Part shown: positions 47,345 to 56,747 of the stretch, one piece after another
How positions within the stretch are numbered: position 1 is the stretch's first letter
Layout: every line of letters starts with the position of its first letter
Assembly: GCA_016787045.1 (NCBI GenBank)
Contig: JAEUVA010000011.1
Coordinates: 1 to 64,000 of the forward strand
DNA: 64,000 nt
DNA from: Chitinophagales bacterium
Lineage (GTDB): Bacteria; Bacteroidota; Bacteroidia; Chitinophagales; LD1
Direction: 5' to 3'
Notes under the pieces: model-generated
What the model was told of the DNA's origin: nothing
Databases searched by the model: none
Seen by the model: the letters and a program-made list of their open reading frames with translations, nothing else
Program-made: the position numbers and the translations under genes

Positions 47345-48238
47345 ATGAAGATAAAGTTCATTTGCCTGCTTTCGTTGTTCTTCACACAAACGGTTGTTGC
47401 CCAACAAGCCCCTAAAGTATTGGTAGTAACCGCCCATCCCGATGACGAAACCGGTGTGGCTGCGTTGGTTTACAAAGTTACACATGAGTTAAACGGCACG
47501 GTAGATCAATGCGTGATAACCAATGGTGAAGGTGGTTACAAGTACTCTACGCTGGGCAATACTTACTACGGTTTGGAACTTACCGATGAAAAAATAGGCC
47601 GCGAACACCTGCCGCGTATCCGTAAACAAGAGTTGATGAATGCCGGAAAAATTATTGGCACACGCAACATTTATTTTTTAGACCAAACCGATGCACACTA
47701 TGGTTTAGATGAAAAAGAACCCTTAGACACCACCTGGAATGTGGGCTGGGTAACCACCCGGCTAAAAGATATTCTCACCAAAACAAAGTACGATTTTTTA
47801 ATCTGCATGTTACCTGTTGCTGAAACACATGCTCACCACAAAGCGGCCACGTTGCTTTCGTTGCGCACGGTGCAAACATTGCCAGATAGCCAACGCCCAA
47901 TAGTTTTGGGATATGGCGTAAGTTCAAAAACGGATACCACGCAGCAAAAATTTACTCAACTCAAAAACTACACTGAAACAAAAACCGTCTCAGACACCGC
48001 ACTGTTTACCTTAGACAGAACGGCCTCATTTGGATATAAAAACAAGCTCAACTATAAAATGGTAGTAAACTGGGAGATTGCCGAACACAAATCGCAGGGC
48101 ACCATGCAACTGGCCATTAACCAAGGCGATTTTGAAAAATACTGGCTCTTTGCGCTCAACCCTCCATCAGCAAAAACTACTTGTGAAAAGCTCTTTGAGC
48201 AACTGCGCAAAGTGCCGTACCCGGAGTTGAAGTACTAA
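47345..48238 (+). CDS. PIG-L family deacetylase, exported (297 aa)
   Basis: A signal peptide (MKIKFICLLSLFFTQTVVAQ) is followed by the zinc motif AHPDDE (30-35) and the later HAHHKAAT, which contributes the third metal-binding histidine. The family removes N-acetyl groups from GlcNAc-containing small molecules such as inositol glycans or bacillithiol precursors. Export to the periplasm points to a glycan-type substrate rather than a thiol precursor. A TAAGTTTG element lies at 47333-47340, only 4 bp before the ATG, too close for an ordinary promoter. Confidence 0.88.
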   Translation: MKIKFICLLSLFFTQTVVAQQAPKVLVVTAHPDDETGVAALVYKVTHELNGTVDQCVITNGEGGYKYSTLGNTYYGLELTDEKIGREHLPRIRKQELMNAGKIIGTRNIYFLDQTDAHYGLDEKEPLDTTWNVGWVTTRLKDILTKTKYDFLICMLPVAETHAHHKAATLLSLRTVQTLPDSQRPIVLGYGVSSKTDTTQQKFTQLKNYTETKTVSDTALFTLDRTASFGYKNKLNYKMVVNWEIAEHKSQGTMQLAINQGDFEKYWLFALNPPSAKTTCEKLFEQLRKVPYPELKY

Positions 48239-48328
48239 CAGCTTTCAAAAAAATTATTTATAAATTTTGACAGCGCAAATCCATTGCGTTGTGGTAGCTG
48301 ATGTTTGCCTTATCAAAAACGCAAACGT

Positions 48329-48730
48329 ATGTCTCTACCCACACCACAAGTATTTAACAGCCGCGAAATTTTTGTCAATGAAATTGTACTGCACGACCGT
48401 ACCGATGCCTACCTTTTTGGCTTTGTACAGCAAAATGGAAACTACTGCGAAACGCAGTTTGTTATTGGTCGCAAACTATTGCACAAGTTGCTAATGCTCA
48501 ATGGCAAAAATGGCGAGCAGATAGTGCATTATCTCAAACAAGCAGAGCTGCACCCGCACGCGGTGCCCATCAGCGCAGATTTGGTGGAACTGTTTGGCAC
48601 CACCATACCACTACAAGCCGAAGCCATTCAACTACAAATTCCTTTTATGAAAAATGCCGATGGCGAATTGGAGCCGGTACAAAACAGCGAACTACTTTTT
48701 GTAGATGCCATTGCCGTATCAAAAAAATAA
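48329..48730 (+). CDS. Hypothetical protein (133 aa)
   Basis: The ATG at 48329 (MSLPTPQVFNSREIFV) is preferred over the TTG at 48305. It is a soluble, mixed alpha/beta protein with no signal peptide and no recognised motif. The segments TQFVIGRKLLHKLLMLNGKNGEQIVHYL and LVELFGTT suggest a compact globular fold. It is followed 9 bp later by the small gene at 48740, so the two are probably transcribed together. Confidence 0.6.
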   Translation: MSLPTPQVFNSREIFVNEIVLHDRTDAYLFGFVQQNGNYCETQFVIGRKLLHKLLMLNGKNGEQIVHYLKQAELHPHAVPISADLVELFGTTIPLQAEAIQLQIPFMKNADGELEPVQNSELLFVDAIAVSKK

Positions 48731-48739
48731 CTGCGCAAA

Positions 48740-48937
48740 ATGAGAACCACTACCTACAACAGTATTAAGCGCATGCCACAGCAAGTGGCCGCTTACCTTC
48801 AAACACTCAGCAACGAAGAATTGCTGGCCGCCTACACTCGTTCATTTCAATACAACATAAACTTACCTTACCTGTTGCGCCAACTCAAAACCGAGATACA
48901 ACGCAGAAACATCAGCGAGCAGAACATAGCTGCCTAA
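48740..48937 (+). CDS. Small helical hypothetical protein (65 aa)
   Basis: A short, basic protein of two or three helices (MRTTTYNSIKRMPQQVAAYL, then LSNEELLAAYTRSF and LPYLLRQLKTEIQRRN). It follows the preceding gene at 9 bp and is followed by a good terminator, which supports it as a real gene. No family recognised. Confidence 0.6.
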   Translation: MRTTTYNSIKRMPQQVAAYLQTLSNEELLAAYTRSFQYNINLPYLLRQLKTEIQRRNISEQNIAA

Positions 48938-48959
48938 ATTTTTTGTTTTGGTTTTAGTA

Positions 48960-48992
48960 AGCCGTGCGAGGTTGGATGCGCACGGCTTTTTT
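48960..48992 (+). terminator. Rho-independent terminator
   Basis: AGCCGTGCG (48960-48968) pairs with CGCACGGCT (48979-48987), a perfect 9-bp stem with a 10-nt loop, followed by a T-run. It ends the small gene at 48740-48937. Confidence 0.9.
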
Positions 48993-49075
48993 CTATACAC
49001 TACCATGTGACTCTTCAGTAGGAATGTTCGCGGGCTAAGTATTGTATAGGGTTTAAATTGCTTTAACTTTATAAA

Positions 49076-50260
49076 ATGCTTAAGCATTGGTTTAGTTACA
49101 TGGCAGTTGTAATTGCTACTGATGTGTTTGCGCAAGCAGAAACACAAAGTATGCAGCGCCCGTGGTGGACTAACGGCAACAACAATACAGTGCCGGCCAC
49201 CAATTTTATTGGCACTACCAATACACAAGATTTTGTTATTCGCACCGATAACGTAGAGCGTGCGCGAGTGCTTTCCGGGGGCAATGTGGGTATAGGTGTT
49301 GCCGCGCCATCGCAGTTGCTGCACGTGGCCGGAAACTTTAGGTTAGACAATGCTTTTATGCCCGGTAATAATGCCGGCACTGCAGGGCAGATACTAACCT
49401 CAGGTGGGGCAGGTGGGGCACCTGTTTGGAAGTCATTTTCATCGTACGCATTAGTGGCAAACGATAATCTGCCCGATAACTTTGTGGGAAGCTGTGGTGT
49501 GTTTGGAACATTCTCTAATACTACATCCCAAGGTATTCCTGATGTTTCTACCATTAATGTATCAATTCCGGTTTCGGGGGTTACCGGCACTGTATGTAAA
49601 GTAACCGTTACCTTGAACATTAATCACACTTGGGATAGCGATTTAGATGTTTTTTTGATTGGCCCAGGTGGGCAAATAGCTGAACTAACAACCGATAATG
49701 GTGGATTGGGTGATAACTATACAGGCACAGTGTTTGACGATGCAGCCGCTACTTCTATTACAACCGGCACAGCTCCGTTTACCGGTACTTACCAACCCGA
49801 AACTCCACTCTCTGTTTTCAATGGTGTAAACCCCAATGGCAACTGGACTTTGCAGATAACGGATGATTTGAGTGGTGATGTGGGCACTTTTATCTCGGCC
49901 ATCATTACTATTCATACAGCGGCATCAGGCACCTTTACTTTTGTAGGCGAAGTGGCCGTACCGATTGTGGCTAACGAAACCGTTGTGATTAACGCAAACT
50001 ACAGTATAAAGACCAACAGCACTAGTGGCGTTGCTATTCGCGTTACCCGCGATGCAGTAACCGGAGCCGGCTCAGTAGGCACTGTAATTGGATATTGTGC
50101 AGATAACAACACAGCCGGAAACTATAGCGCTTGCGGTATAAGCGACCGAGATGCCGGTTTAGCTGCCGGAACTTATTATTACAAGTTGTGGGAGTTTGCT
50201 CCATCGTCTGTAGCGAGTACCCGCAATTACTCACTGGTAGTACACAAGCAAACCAACTAA
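49076..50260 (+). CDS. Secreted proprotein-convertase P-domain protein (394 aa)
   Basis: A weak signal peptide (MLKHWFSYMAVVIATDVFAQ) precedes a tail-fibre-like segment (ARVLSGGNVGIGVAAPSQLLHV, residues about 63-84), a spacer, and a P domain (about 158-285) containing HTWDSDLDVFLIGPGG, the calcium-type GDNYTGTVFDDAA and NPNGNWTLQITDD, and a final beta-sandwich domain (about 290-394). The P domain usually sits beside a subtilisin or in adhesins; here no protease domain is fused. The downstream gene (50296) is a paralogue of the one that neighbours the other P-domain protein of this window. Confidence 0.82.
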   Translation: MLKHWFSYMAVVIATDVFAQAETQSMQRPWWTNGNNNTVPATNFIGTTNTQDFVIRTDNVERARVLSGGNVGIGVAAPSQLLHVAGNFRLDNAFMPGNNAGTAGQILTSGGAGGAPVWKSFSSYALVANDNLPDNFVGSCGVFGTFSNTTSQGIPDVSTINVSIPVSGVTGTVCKVTVTLNINHTWDSDLDVFLIGPGGQIAELTTDNGGLGDNYTGTVFDDAAATSITTGTAPFTGTYQPETPLSVFNGVNPNGNWTLQITDDLSGDVGTFISAIITIHTAASGTFTFVGEVAVPIVANETVVINANYSIKTNSTSGVAIRVTRDAVTGAGSVGTVIGYCADNNTAGNYSACGISDRDAGLAAGTYYYKLWEFAPSSVASTRNYSLVVHKQTN

Positions 50261-50295
50261 GTTTAACATCTCAATGCTTTTTTATTTTCACCGGC

Positions 50296-51678
50296 ATGAG
50301 CATGTTGAGTGAATTTTTGCGTACGCTAAAGCCCGATGAAATTGCGGTGGTTAAGCAAATGCATACCAGCAAACGAGAAAAGGAAGTGCTGCAACAAACT
50401 ATTGCTCACCTGCCCGATAAAACATTTGATGATGAGCTGGTGCAAAACGAATTACAACTGACTAAATCTCACTTTGACAAGATAAACTCTGTGTTGTTAG
50501 ACAAGTGCTACAATGCGCTTACCAATGGTACTAATCAAGCGGTGTTGTATCTGCTTTGGGAAAAAGGCCAAAAAACATTGCTATTGCACGAAGCCAAAGT
50601 ACGCGAAAGAAAACTACTGAAGGGCAATGCAAAAAAGCTGGCAGAGTTTTACAAACTCATGTTTGACATTTGTGTACGCTTGCCTGTGCTCAACGGCAAA
50701 ATTGTAATGGCCGAACAATACGGCAACAAGCATTTGCGCGCACTGGGCAAACCCACCACCGAAAAGCGCAGCGAAATTTGGCTACAGTACTTGTTTGCCA
50801 CTATATTTTATTATTCAGCCAATGGCAAAATGAATGAGTATGGCCCATGGACTTTAGCTGAGTTAGAAAAGTGGAAGAAAAAATTGGCAGGAAAGGAGTA
50901 TCCGGTGTGTCAGTTTTTTTATCATTTAAGTTGGGCTAGCTATTATGAATTTTACACTAGCAATTTTGAAAACCTGATGCAAAGTTTGCAGGCCTCTTTA
51001 ACCGCACTACAACATTGCGAAGAGCGAGTAGGCGAAAACTACCGCATCTATGTAGAAACCAAAATGGCCAATGCGTATTGCCACGGGAGCATGTACGGCT
51101 TGGCCATGCAAACCTATAGCGCATGTTTCAAAAAATACGAGAAGGCCTTGCTTCGCAACCGCTACCATCCGCTCATGTACTCTGTAGTAGCTATTCTCAA
51201 TAACCAATTAGATGAGGCAGAGCAAATGATGAATAACCATTTGAAGTTTTACTTAGAAAACACACCAAACGACACTTTTAATTTTGACATTGAGCGCATT
51301 TATGCTGTATTATACATGTATAAAAAAGAGTATGAAAAAGCGGCTCATTACCTTCAGCGCGGACAGCAATGGGACAAAACAAAATTTACATTTTTAGGAG
51401 ATGTACTGCAACGCATAGTACAAAACATCTATTTCATTCTCATCAAAGATTATGAAATGGCGCACACGCTTCTGCGCACCAATAAACGCTTTTTGCAATC
51501 GAAGCCAGAGGACGAAATGACCCGTGAATACGGGCAAATGTTTGAAGTGATTGCTGATGTGCTTCGGCTAAAAACCGGCAAAGCAATGTCTAAAGCTTTT
51601 GCTGATAATTATACAGCAGCGCAAAAGGGTATTATGAAATTGTACAGTGGTTTGTTGGCCAATGAAGTGCCACTATAA
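50296..51678 (+). CDS. Helical-repeat protein, probable paralogue of the gene at 4856 (460 aa)
   Basis: The frame is open from 50131, which would overlap the P-domain gene; the ATG at 50296 (MSMLSEFLRTLKPDE) is the likely start, 35 bp after the upstream stop. It is a soluble protein of amphipathic helices with TPR-like character (MEEAEQMM-type and EYEKAAHYLQRGQQW segments). The opening FLRTLKPDEIAVVKQ resembles IHQLTPKEKEYFQKS of the other gene. Function unknown. Being the second gene after a P-domain protein, it may be co-transcribed with it. Confidence 0.75.
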   Translation: MSMLSEFLRTLKPDEIAVVKQMHTSKREKEVLQQTIAHLPDKTFDDELVQNELQLTKSHFDKINSVLLDKCYNALTNGTNQAVLYLLWEKGQKTLLLHEAKVRERKLLKGNAKKLAEFYKLMFDICVRLPVLNGKIVMAEQYGNKHLRALGKPTTEKRSEIWLQYLFATIFYYSANGKMNEYGPWTLAELEKWKKKLAGKEYPVCQFFYHLSWASYYEFYTSNFENLMQSLQASLTALQHCEERVGENYRIYVETKMANAYCHGSMYGLAMQTYSACFKKYEKALLRNRYHPLMYSVVAILNNQLDEAEQMMNNHLKFYLENTPNDTFNFDIERIYAVLYMYKKEYEKAAHYLQRGQQWDKTKFTFLGDVLQRIVQNIYFILIKDYEMAHTLLRTNKRFLQSKPEDEMTREYGQMFEVIADVLRLKTGKAMSKAFADNYTAAQKGIMKLYSGLLANEVPL

Positions 51679-51681
51679 GCA

Positions 51682-52164
51682 CTATGTTTTGCCAAAAGTA
51701 TATCTGATGCCCAAACCTACCGAGCCATATCCCCACCACCATCTAAATACATCAATGGCCGGCTTGTAGTCAATAGAAAAATTAACTGGCGCCTGACGAA
51801 GCGTGTATTCTATGCCAACGATGGGGTGCAGCGTAAGTCCAAATGCCGATTTATACTCTTTGTTGCCTCTTGCCCAATAAGGTCTTGCCTTGTAAAAGCC
51901 AACACCTAATCCTCCACCTCCATATAGTCTCAGGCCATCTACTTCTTTAATAGCTCCGTGATACTCGTATAACCCAACTATCTGCAAACCTCCATAATAC
52001 CATTCGGCCAGAGCTTCTAGGGTGTGGTGTTTAGTAAAGTTGTGTTTGAAACTCGGAATGCCTACAGGGTAGCCCAACCGGCCGCCAATGGCGCTGCGAT
52101 AGGGCTGAGCAATTAATTGAATGGCAAAAAATAATACCGGGATAATCACCAATGCTTTTCTCAT
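51682..52164 (-). CDS. Small outer-membrane barrel-like protein (160 aa)
   Basis: A signal peptide (MRKALVIIPVLFFAIQLIAQ) is followed by alternating beta-strands with Gly-rich turns (GGRLGYPVGIP, YGGGGLGVGFY), a WWW-containing strand and an end strand GLGIRYTFGKT. This fits an eight-stranded-barrel or porin-like protein. Its role is unknown. The 207 bp upstream (52165-52371) contain no gene; an AAGCGCTT palindrome lies near 52278. Confidence 0.65.
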   Translation of the reverse strand: MRKALVIIPVLFFAIQLIAQPYRSAIGGRLGYPVGIPSFKHNFTKHHTLEALAEWYYGGLQIVGLYEYHGAIKEVDGLRLYGGGGLGVGFYKARPYWARGNKEYKSAFGLTLHPIVGIEYTLRQAPVNFSIDYKPAIDVFRWWWGYGSVGLGIRYTFGKT

Positions 52165-52371
52165 TGCTTTGTATTTTGAATGATAAAATAATGAGTGCTA
52201 TTGGGGGGATAAGCACAGCGCTATGTAAACACTCATAGCTATTGTTTTATGTTACAATGAGCGTATCCTGTTTTACAAAGCGCTTACATGACAAATATAG
52301 GGGGAACATGAAAAGAAAAAATCACCCGTTTAGGGGAATTACATGAACAAGTGATAATTGTTATGCTCGTG

Positions 52372-53733
52372 CTACAGAATGTTTCTCGCCTTTATTTCCA
52401 AATACTTGTTGATGACGTTGATGGTCAATGATTGTGGTGCGGTTAGCAAGGTAAGTATTCCGTTTTGTTGCAACCGTTTCTCAATAATCCGCTTTTCATG
52501 CATCATTTTCTCGGCTATTGTTTTCACATATATCCCCTCCATGCTTTCGGGTTTTTGCAGTGTCACTTTTTTAACTTCTGTGTTTTCAAAAAAAACAACC
52601 AACAAAAGGTGATACTTAGCAATGGCACGCAGATACGGCAACTGCCTTTCCATGCTGTAAGGTGTTTCAAAATTACTGTACAATACGACCAAACTTCGCT
52701 GCTTTAACCGCTGGCGAATTTGGGCATATAACTGCTCAAAGTCGCTCTCTAAGAAACGGGTTTTCTGTTTATATAAATTTTCTGATATGCGTTCCATTTG
52801 TGTACTGCCACGTGCTGCCGGCAAAAAAGTTTCAGCAGTGTTAGCAAACGTCAGTAATCCGGCTTTATCTTTTCGCAACAGAGCTGTGTTGCTCAGTACC
52901 AACGTAGAGTTGATAGCATAATCTAACAAGCTCATTTCTTCAAAAGGCATTTTCATACTTCTACCCATATCTATAGCACAGTAGAGTTGCTGGCTCTTTT
53001 CATCGGTGTAAGTATTCACCATCAGGTTGCTCTTGCGCGCGGTAGCTTTCCAGTTGACAGTGCGGTAGTCATCGCCCTGCACATACTCTTTTATCTGCTC
53101 AAACTCGGTGCTTTGGCCCAACCTGCGAATGCGCTTTACACCTGCTTCGCTTAGCCGGTTGCTTACTGCCAGCAACTCATACTTTCTCATTTGAATAAAT
53201 GAAGGGTACACCGGTATTACCTCTTCGGCACCCAAAGCAAATTTACGCGTAACTAATCGCAGCACTCCGGTGGCCAATACCAATACCCTTCCAAAAACAT
53301 ACTCCCCCCGCTCTGTAGGTTTCAAAACGTATTCTAAAGTTATCTTGCTTTTTGCCTTAATACGGGTGGATAAACTAAACTTTCGCCATTGTAGCTGTGG
53401 GGGCACTTCGTCTATTACTTTGGTTTGCACCGGAAACAAATAGTTGTTATGCACATTAATTGTTATGCGATTTTCATCGCCATTGCTCAAGCGGCCGTGT
53501 GTGATGATGCGTTGTGCGGCTATGCCTTCGTTTTTGGCATACATCAACACCGTGTCAGCAAATACAGCAACAAGCAAGAGCATGAGCAATATACCGGGTA
53601 CATCTATCAAAACCGGCCAGAAAAAGGAGAACACAAATAGCAGTGCAGTAGCAAACAGTATGGCATACACTGTCCAGTTAAGATAGAAAGAGAAATACCA
53701 GTGCTTTGCAGCACGCCAAATGCGAGCTAGCAT
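52372..53733 (-). CDS. DUF58 domain protein (453 aa)
   Basis: Two membrane helices near the N-terminus (about 14-50) precede a beta-sandwich segment and the DUF58 signature: STEFEQIKEYVQGDDYRTVNWKATARKSNLMV, then the vWA-like part YCAIDMGRSM. It is the usual partner of a MoxR ATPase; together they are thought to act in assembly or maturation at the membrane. Last gene of the five-gene operon from 57767, 3 bp after the MoxR gene. Confidence 0.92.
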   Translation of the reverse strand: MLARIWRAAKHWYFSFYLNWTVYAILFATALLFVFSFFWPVLIDVPGILLMLLLVAVFADTVLMYAKNEGIAAQRIITHGRLSNGDENRITINVHNNYLFPVQTKVIDEVPPQLQWRKFSLSTRIKAKSKITLEYVLKPTERGEYVFGRVLVLATGVLRLVTRKFALGAEEVIPVYPSFIQMRKYELLAVSNRLSEAGVKRIRRLGQSTEFEQIKEYVQGDDYRTVNWKATARKSNLMVNTYTDEKSQQLYCAIDMGRSMKMPFEEMSLLDYAINSTLVLSNTALLRKDKAGLLTFANTAETFLPAARGSTQMERISENLYKQKTRFLESDFEQLYAQIRQRLKQRSLVVLYSNFETPYSMERQLPYLRAIAKYHLLLVVFFENTEVKKVTLQKPESMEGIYVKTIAEKMMHEKRIIEKRLQQNGILTLLTAPQSLTINVINKYLEIKARNIL

Positions 53734-53736
53734 GTA

Positions 53737-54720
53737 TTAGCGAGGTATTTCGAGGGTTTGAATAATCTGTGTAATCACATCATCGGTAGTTACGCCTTCC
53801 ATTTCTTTTTCGGGCGAAAGTATAATGCGGTGGCGAAGCACGGGTTTAGCTACAAACAGTATATCATCGGGTATCACAAAATCGCGACCATTCATGGCAG
53901 CAATTGCTTTAGATGCGTGAAGCAATGCCAAAGAGGCACGGGGCGAAGCCCCCAGATAGAGCGATTTATTGTTGCGGGTAGCACCCACCAGTTTTGCAAT
54001 AAACTGTAAGAGTTTTCCCTCAATCAAAATATTGCTGATGATTTGCCGCAGTTGTGCAATTTGCTCTGCGCTTAGCACGGGCTGCACACTTTCAAGAGGT
54101 TTTTCGTTGCCTAGCTTATTAAATTTCTCCAAGATTTGTACTTCCTCGGTTTCGCTTGGATAGGGTACATTTATCTTAAACAAAAACCGGTCTAATTGCG
54201 CTTCGGGCAGGCGGTAAGTTCCTTCGTGCTCTACAGGGTTTTGAGTAGCAAGCACCATAAACGGAAAACTCATTTTGTACGTAGTGCCATCTACAGTTAT
54301 CTGCCGCTCTTCCATTACTTCAAAAAGAGCAGATTGTGTTTTGGCTGGAGCGCGGTTGATTTCGTCAATCAGAACAATGTTGCTGAAAAGCGGGCCTTGC
54401 TTAAATTGAAACTCACCGAGCTTAGCATTAAATACAGGGGTTCCAATCACATCGCTCGGCATAAGGTCTGGTGTAAACTGTATGCGCGAAAAACCCGAGC
54501 GGATGCTGCGCGCCAAAAGTTTGGCTGTAAGTGTTTTGGCCACTCCCGGCACTCCCTCTATCAACACGTGTCCATCGGCCAGTAGGGATGCGGTGAGCAA
54601 CTGCACCATTTCTTTTTGCCCCACCACAATTTTTGAAATTTCGCTATGCAGTATGTTTACTGCGCTGTTAAGCTGCGAAAGATCTGAGCGTTGCTGAAAC
54701 TGAAATTCTTCCATAGTCAT
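53737..54720 (-). CDS. MoxR-family AAA+ ATPase (327 aa)
   Basis: Walker A is GVPGVAKT, Walker B VLIDEINRAPAK, and the sensor/pore-proximal segment ATQNPVEHEGTYRLPEAQLDRFLF is diagnostic of MoxR. The C-terminal lid has LGASPRASLALLHASKA. These ATPases work as chaperones for the vWA/DUF58 partner encoded next. The ATG at 54720 follows directly on the DUF4350 stop; an in-frame ATG at 54714 is equally possible. Confidence 0.97.
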   Translation of the reverse strand: MTMEEFQFQQRSDLSQLNSAVNILHSEISKIVVGQKEMVQLLTASLLADGHVLIEGVPGVAKTLTAKLLARSIRSGFSRIQFTPDLMPSDVIGTPVFNAKLGEFQFKQGPLFSNIVLIDEINRAPAKTQSALFEVMEERQITVDGTTYKMSFPFMVLATQNPVEHEGTYRLPEAQLDRFLFKINVPYPSETEEVQILEKFNKLGNEKPLESVQPVLSAEQIAQLRQIISNILIEGKLLQFIAKLVGATRNNKSLYLGASPRASLALLHASKAIAAMNGRDFVIPDDILFVAKPVLRHRIILSPEKEMEGVTTDDVITQIIQTLEIPR

Positions 54721-55935
54721 TTATTTTGATTGATGATAAAACTCTTCTAATTTTTCGTGAAATAGATGCAGCTCGGTGTCTGTTACTTCTTCTTTTGTTT
54801 TTAGTTGGCGCGCAAACAAGATGAGGAAATTTATTTTACTCTGGTCCATACCGCTACGTACGGTTAGTCGCTGCACTAAATCATCGTTGAGGTCAGAGGT
54901 TACCAACCGGAACCGTTGGCGAACATGTTCCAAAAAGTATATCGCCATTTTTCGCGCCAGATTAAGATTGTCCTTTTTCTCGTAGTAGAGTTTGCCAATC
55001 GTATTGACATAATCCAGCGATTCGTTTTTGGGCTTTTCTAGTATAGGGATTATACGCTGCACTCTTTTGGCGCTAAGCAGGGCATACAGAGCCATCATCA
55101 GCAATAGCACATATATAGCATATCTAAAAGATGGTATTTGCATCAGTATCCGAAATGGTGATGAATCATTGTCGGAATAGTTTTGGTTGTGCTTGGTCAG
55201 GTAATACTCATCCCAGATTACCTCGCTGTATTGCTGGTTAAGCATACTAAACACTTGCTCTGCGTATTGAATATTGTTTCTATACAACAAAAAATAGTTG
55301 GTAAAACAAAAGGGTTGTGTGTGCACAAACAGGTTGCCTTTACCCACGTTTAGCCGGATAAAATTGCAGCTCATTTTGGCATCGTACCCAAGTGGTTGCG
55401 CACATGCACTATCATAGTAAACAATAGTGGTTGAATACATTTTGCCGGGATACTCAAAAGTATCAGCAGTAAATGCCGGGTGGCTCAGGTACACTTTGCC
55501 GGAGTCGTACGTGGAGTAATTGAGCGATAAATCTATGTAGGAGTTACCACTGATGGTCATGTCTAACAGGGTGGTACAGTCGGCATCCCAACTAGCGGCT
55601 GAGATAAACACATCGTTGCCCTGCTCTGCAAAGTGCAGCAGATCTTTTAAGTCTTCCTCGGTGGTTAGATAATATTTTGAAACAATGATTAGTGCTTTCG
55701 GCTTAAATGAATCGGTGGTTAACTCAACGGCTGGTGCGTTGTTGATGGTAATAGTTGATTTAGGAAAAAGATCGTTCAAGCTCTCGAACAACACATAAGA
55801 CCCATAAGGAATTTTGTCTGTTTTCCGCAGCGTAACACGTTCATCAAAAGCCCGGCTTCGGTTAAAAAACAAGAGGGCTGCCAATACCAACACCAGCAGC
55901 ACGGCAAGGATGGCTGTTCCTTTATTGCTGCTCAT
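54721..55935 (-). CDS. DUF4350 domain protein (404 aa)
   Basis: One N-terminal membrane helix (about 7-25) precedes an extracytoplasmic alpha/beta domain (GSYVLFESLNDLFPKSTI.. with ALIIVSKYYLTTEEDLKDLLHFAEQG, about residues 45-120) and a second helix (about 270-290). The C-terminal part is helical and cytoplasmic. The layout and operon position match DUF4350 proteins that accompany MoxR-DUF58. Its start overlaps the upstream stop by four bases (ATGA), a sign of coupled translation. Confidence 0.88.
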   Translation of the reverse strand: MSSNKGTAILAVLLVLVLAALLFFNRSRAFDERVTLRKTDKIPYGSYVLFESLNDLFPKSTITINNAPAVELTTDSFKPKALIIVSKYYLTTEEDLKDLLHFAEQGNDVFISAASWDADCTTLLDMTISGNSYIDLSLNYSTYDSGKVYLSHPAFTADTFEYPGKMYSTTIVYYDSACAQPLGYDAKMSCNFIRLNVGKGNLFVHTQPFCFTNYFLLYRNNIQYAEQVFSMLNQQYSEVIWDEYYLTKHNQNYSDNDSSPFRILMQIPSFRYAIYVLLLMMALYALLSAKRVQRIIPILEKPKNESLDYVNTIGKLYYEKKDNLNLARKMAIYFLEHVRQRFRLVTSDLNDDLVQRLTVRSGMDQSKINFLILFARQLKTKEEVTDTELHLFHEKLEEFYHQSK

Positions 55936-56744
55936 GAAGTTTTGTTTTTGAATGGTTGAAAATGCTGCTCTATGCGGGCAAAATTTTCTGCGGTGATTTC
56001 AAAGTTACCGTACCACACATATTCAAAAGCTCTGGCTAATTGAAAAAAGTGGTGATAGTGCTCACTGCCCCACAACTCACGCACATACTCTGCATTGGTG
56101 GTGTGTTCGTTATAGTGAAGTATTTTTCTATCCGATAGATTTTTGAGCGAAATCAAAAACATGAGCCGTACAGCAAGCCGTAAATCATTTTCGCGGAGCG
56201 CCAGTTGCAATGCTGCCTGCATATCGGTTTTCATAAGGGCTACGTCTGTACTTTCTTCAGCGTCATTTTGCCCGGCAATTTCACCTTTGCCCACCAGCAG
56301 AGAAAAGTCTAACCCGGCAATCCAAAAAATGAGCAGCATGAAAATGAAAAGGGCTGCTATCCACAGGATTACCTTCATAATGGGCTCATTAAAGAGTTTC
56401 TCCATAGCCCGAAAAAATTCGTAGATAACCGATGTCTTTTCTTGTTGTTCCTCTTTTTTTTCTCTCCCTTTTTCTACATACCAAAAATCGCTGTCGTTTC
56501 TGAACTTATCTTTTGTGCTAGCACTAACCATGCGGGCGGCTGGTGTAAACGTGTCTTGCTCTTGTAGTGTGGTAAAAGAATATTGTTGCTCTGTATCCTC
56601 GTCCGAAAAACTTTCTTCGTCATACTCCTCCTCTTCTGTTACTGCTTCTTCTATATACTCCGCAGTGTCTGTATCATAATCATACTGAGCAATAGCACCA
56701 AAGCTGTATATTGAAAAAAGAAGGGCAATAAGTGTGCGAAGCAT
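55932..56744 (-). CDS. DUF4129-like membrane protein (270 aa)
   Basis: A signal-like N-terminus (MLRTLIALLFSIYSFGAIAQ) precedes an acidic stretch (EEEEYDEESFSDEDTE), one central membrane helix (about 120-150) and a C-terminal helical domain with ALRENDLRLAVRLMFLISLKNL and AFEYVWYGNFEIT, the DUF4129 pattern. It lies between the SpoIIM and DUF4350 genes; the four-base overlap with the latter supports one operon. Confidence 0.8.
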   Translation of the reverse strand: MLRTLIALLFSIYSFGAIAQYDYDTDTAEYIEEAVTEEEEYDEESFSDEDTEQQYSFTTLQEQDTFTPAARMVSASTKDKFRNDSDFWYVEKGREKKEEQQEKTSVIYEFFRAMEKLFNEPIMKVILWIAALFIFMLLIFWIAGLDFSLLVGKGEIAGQNDAEESTDVALMKTDMQAALQLALRENDLRLAVRLMFLISLKNLSDRKILHYNEHTTNAEYVRELWGSEHYHHFFQLARAFEYVWYGNFEITAENFARIEQHFQPFKNKTS

Positions 56745-56747
56745 TTG

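Noticed and set aside
50131..50295. N-terminal extension of the helical-repeat gene
   Set aside because: It overlaps the P-domain gene in another frame, and the segment (Arg/Cys-rich) does not resemble the rest.
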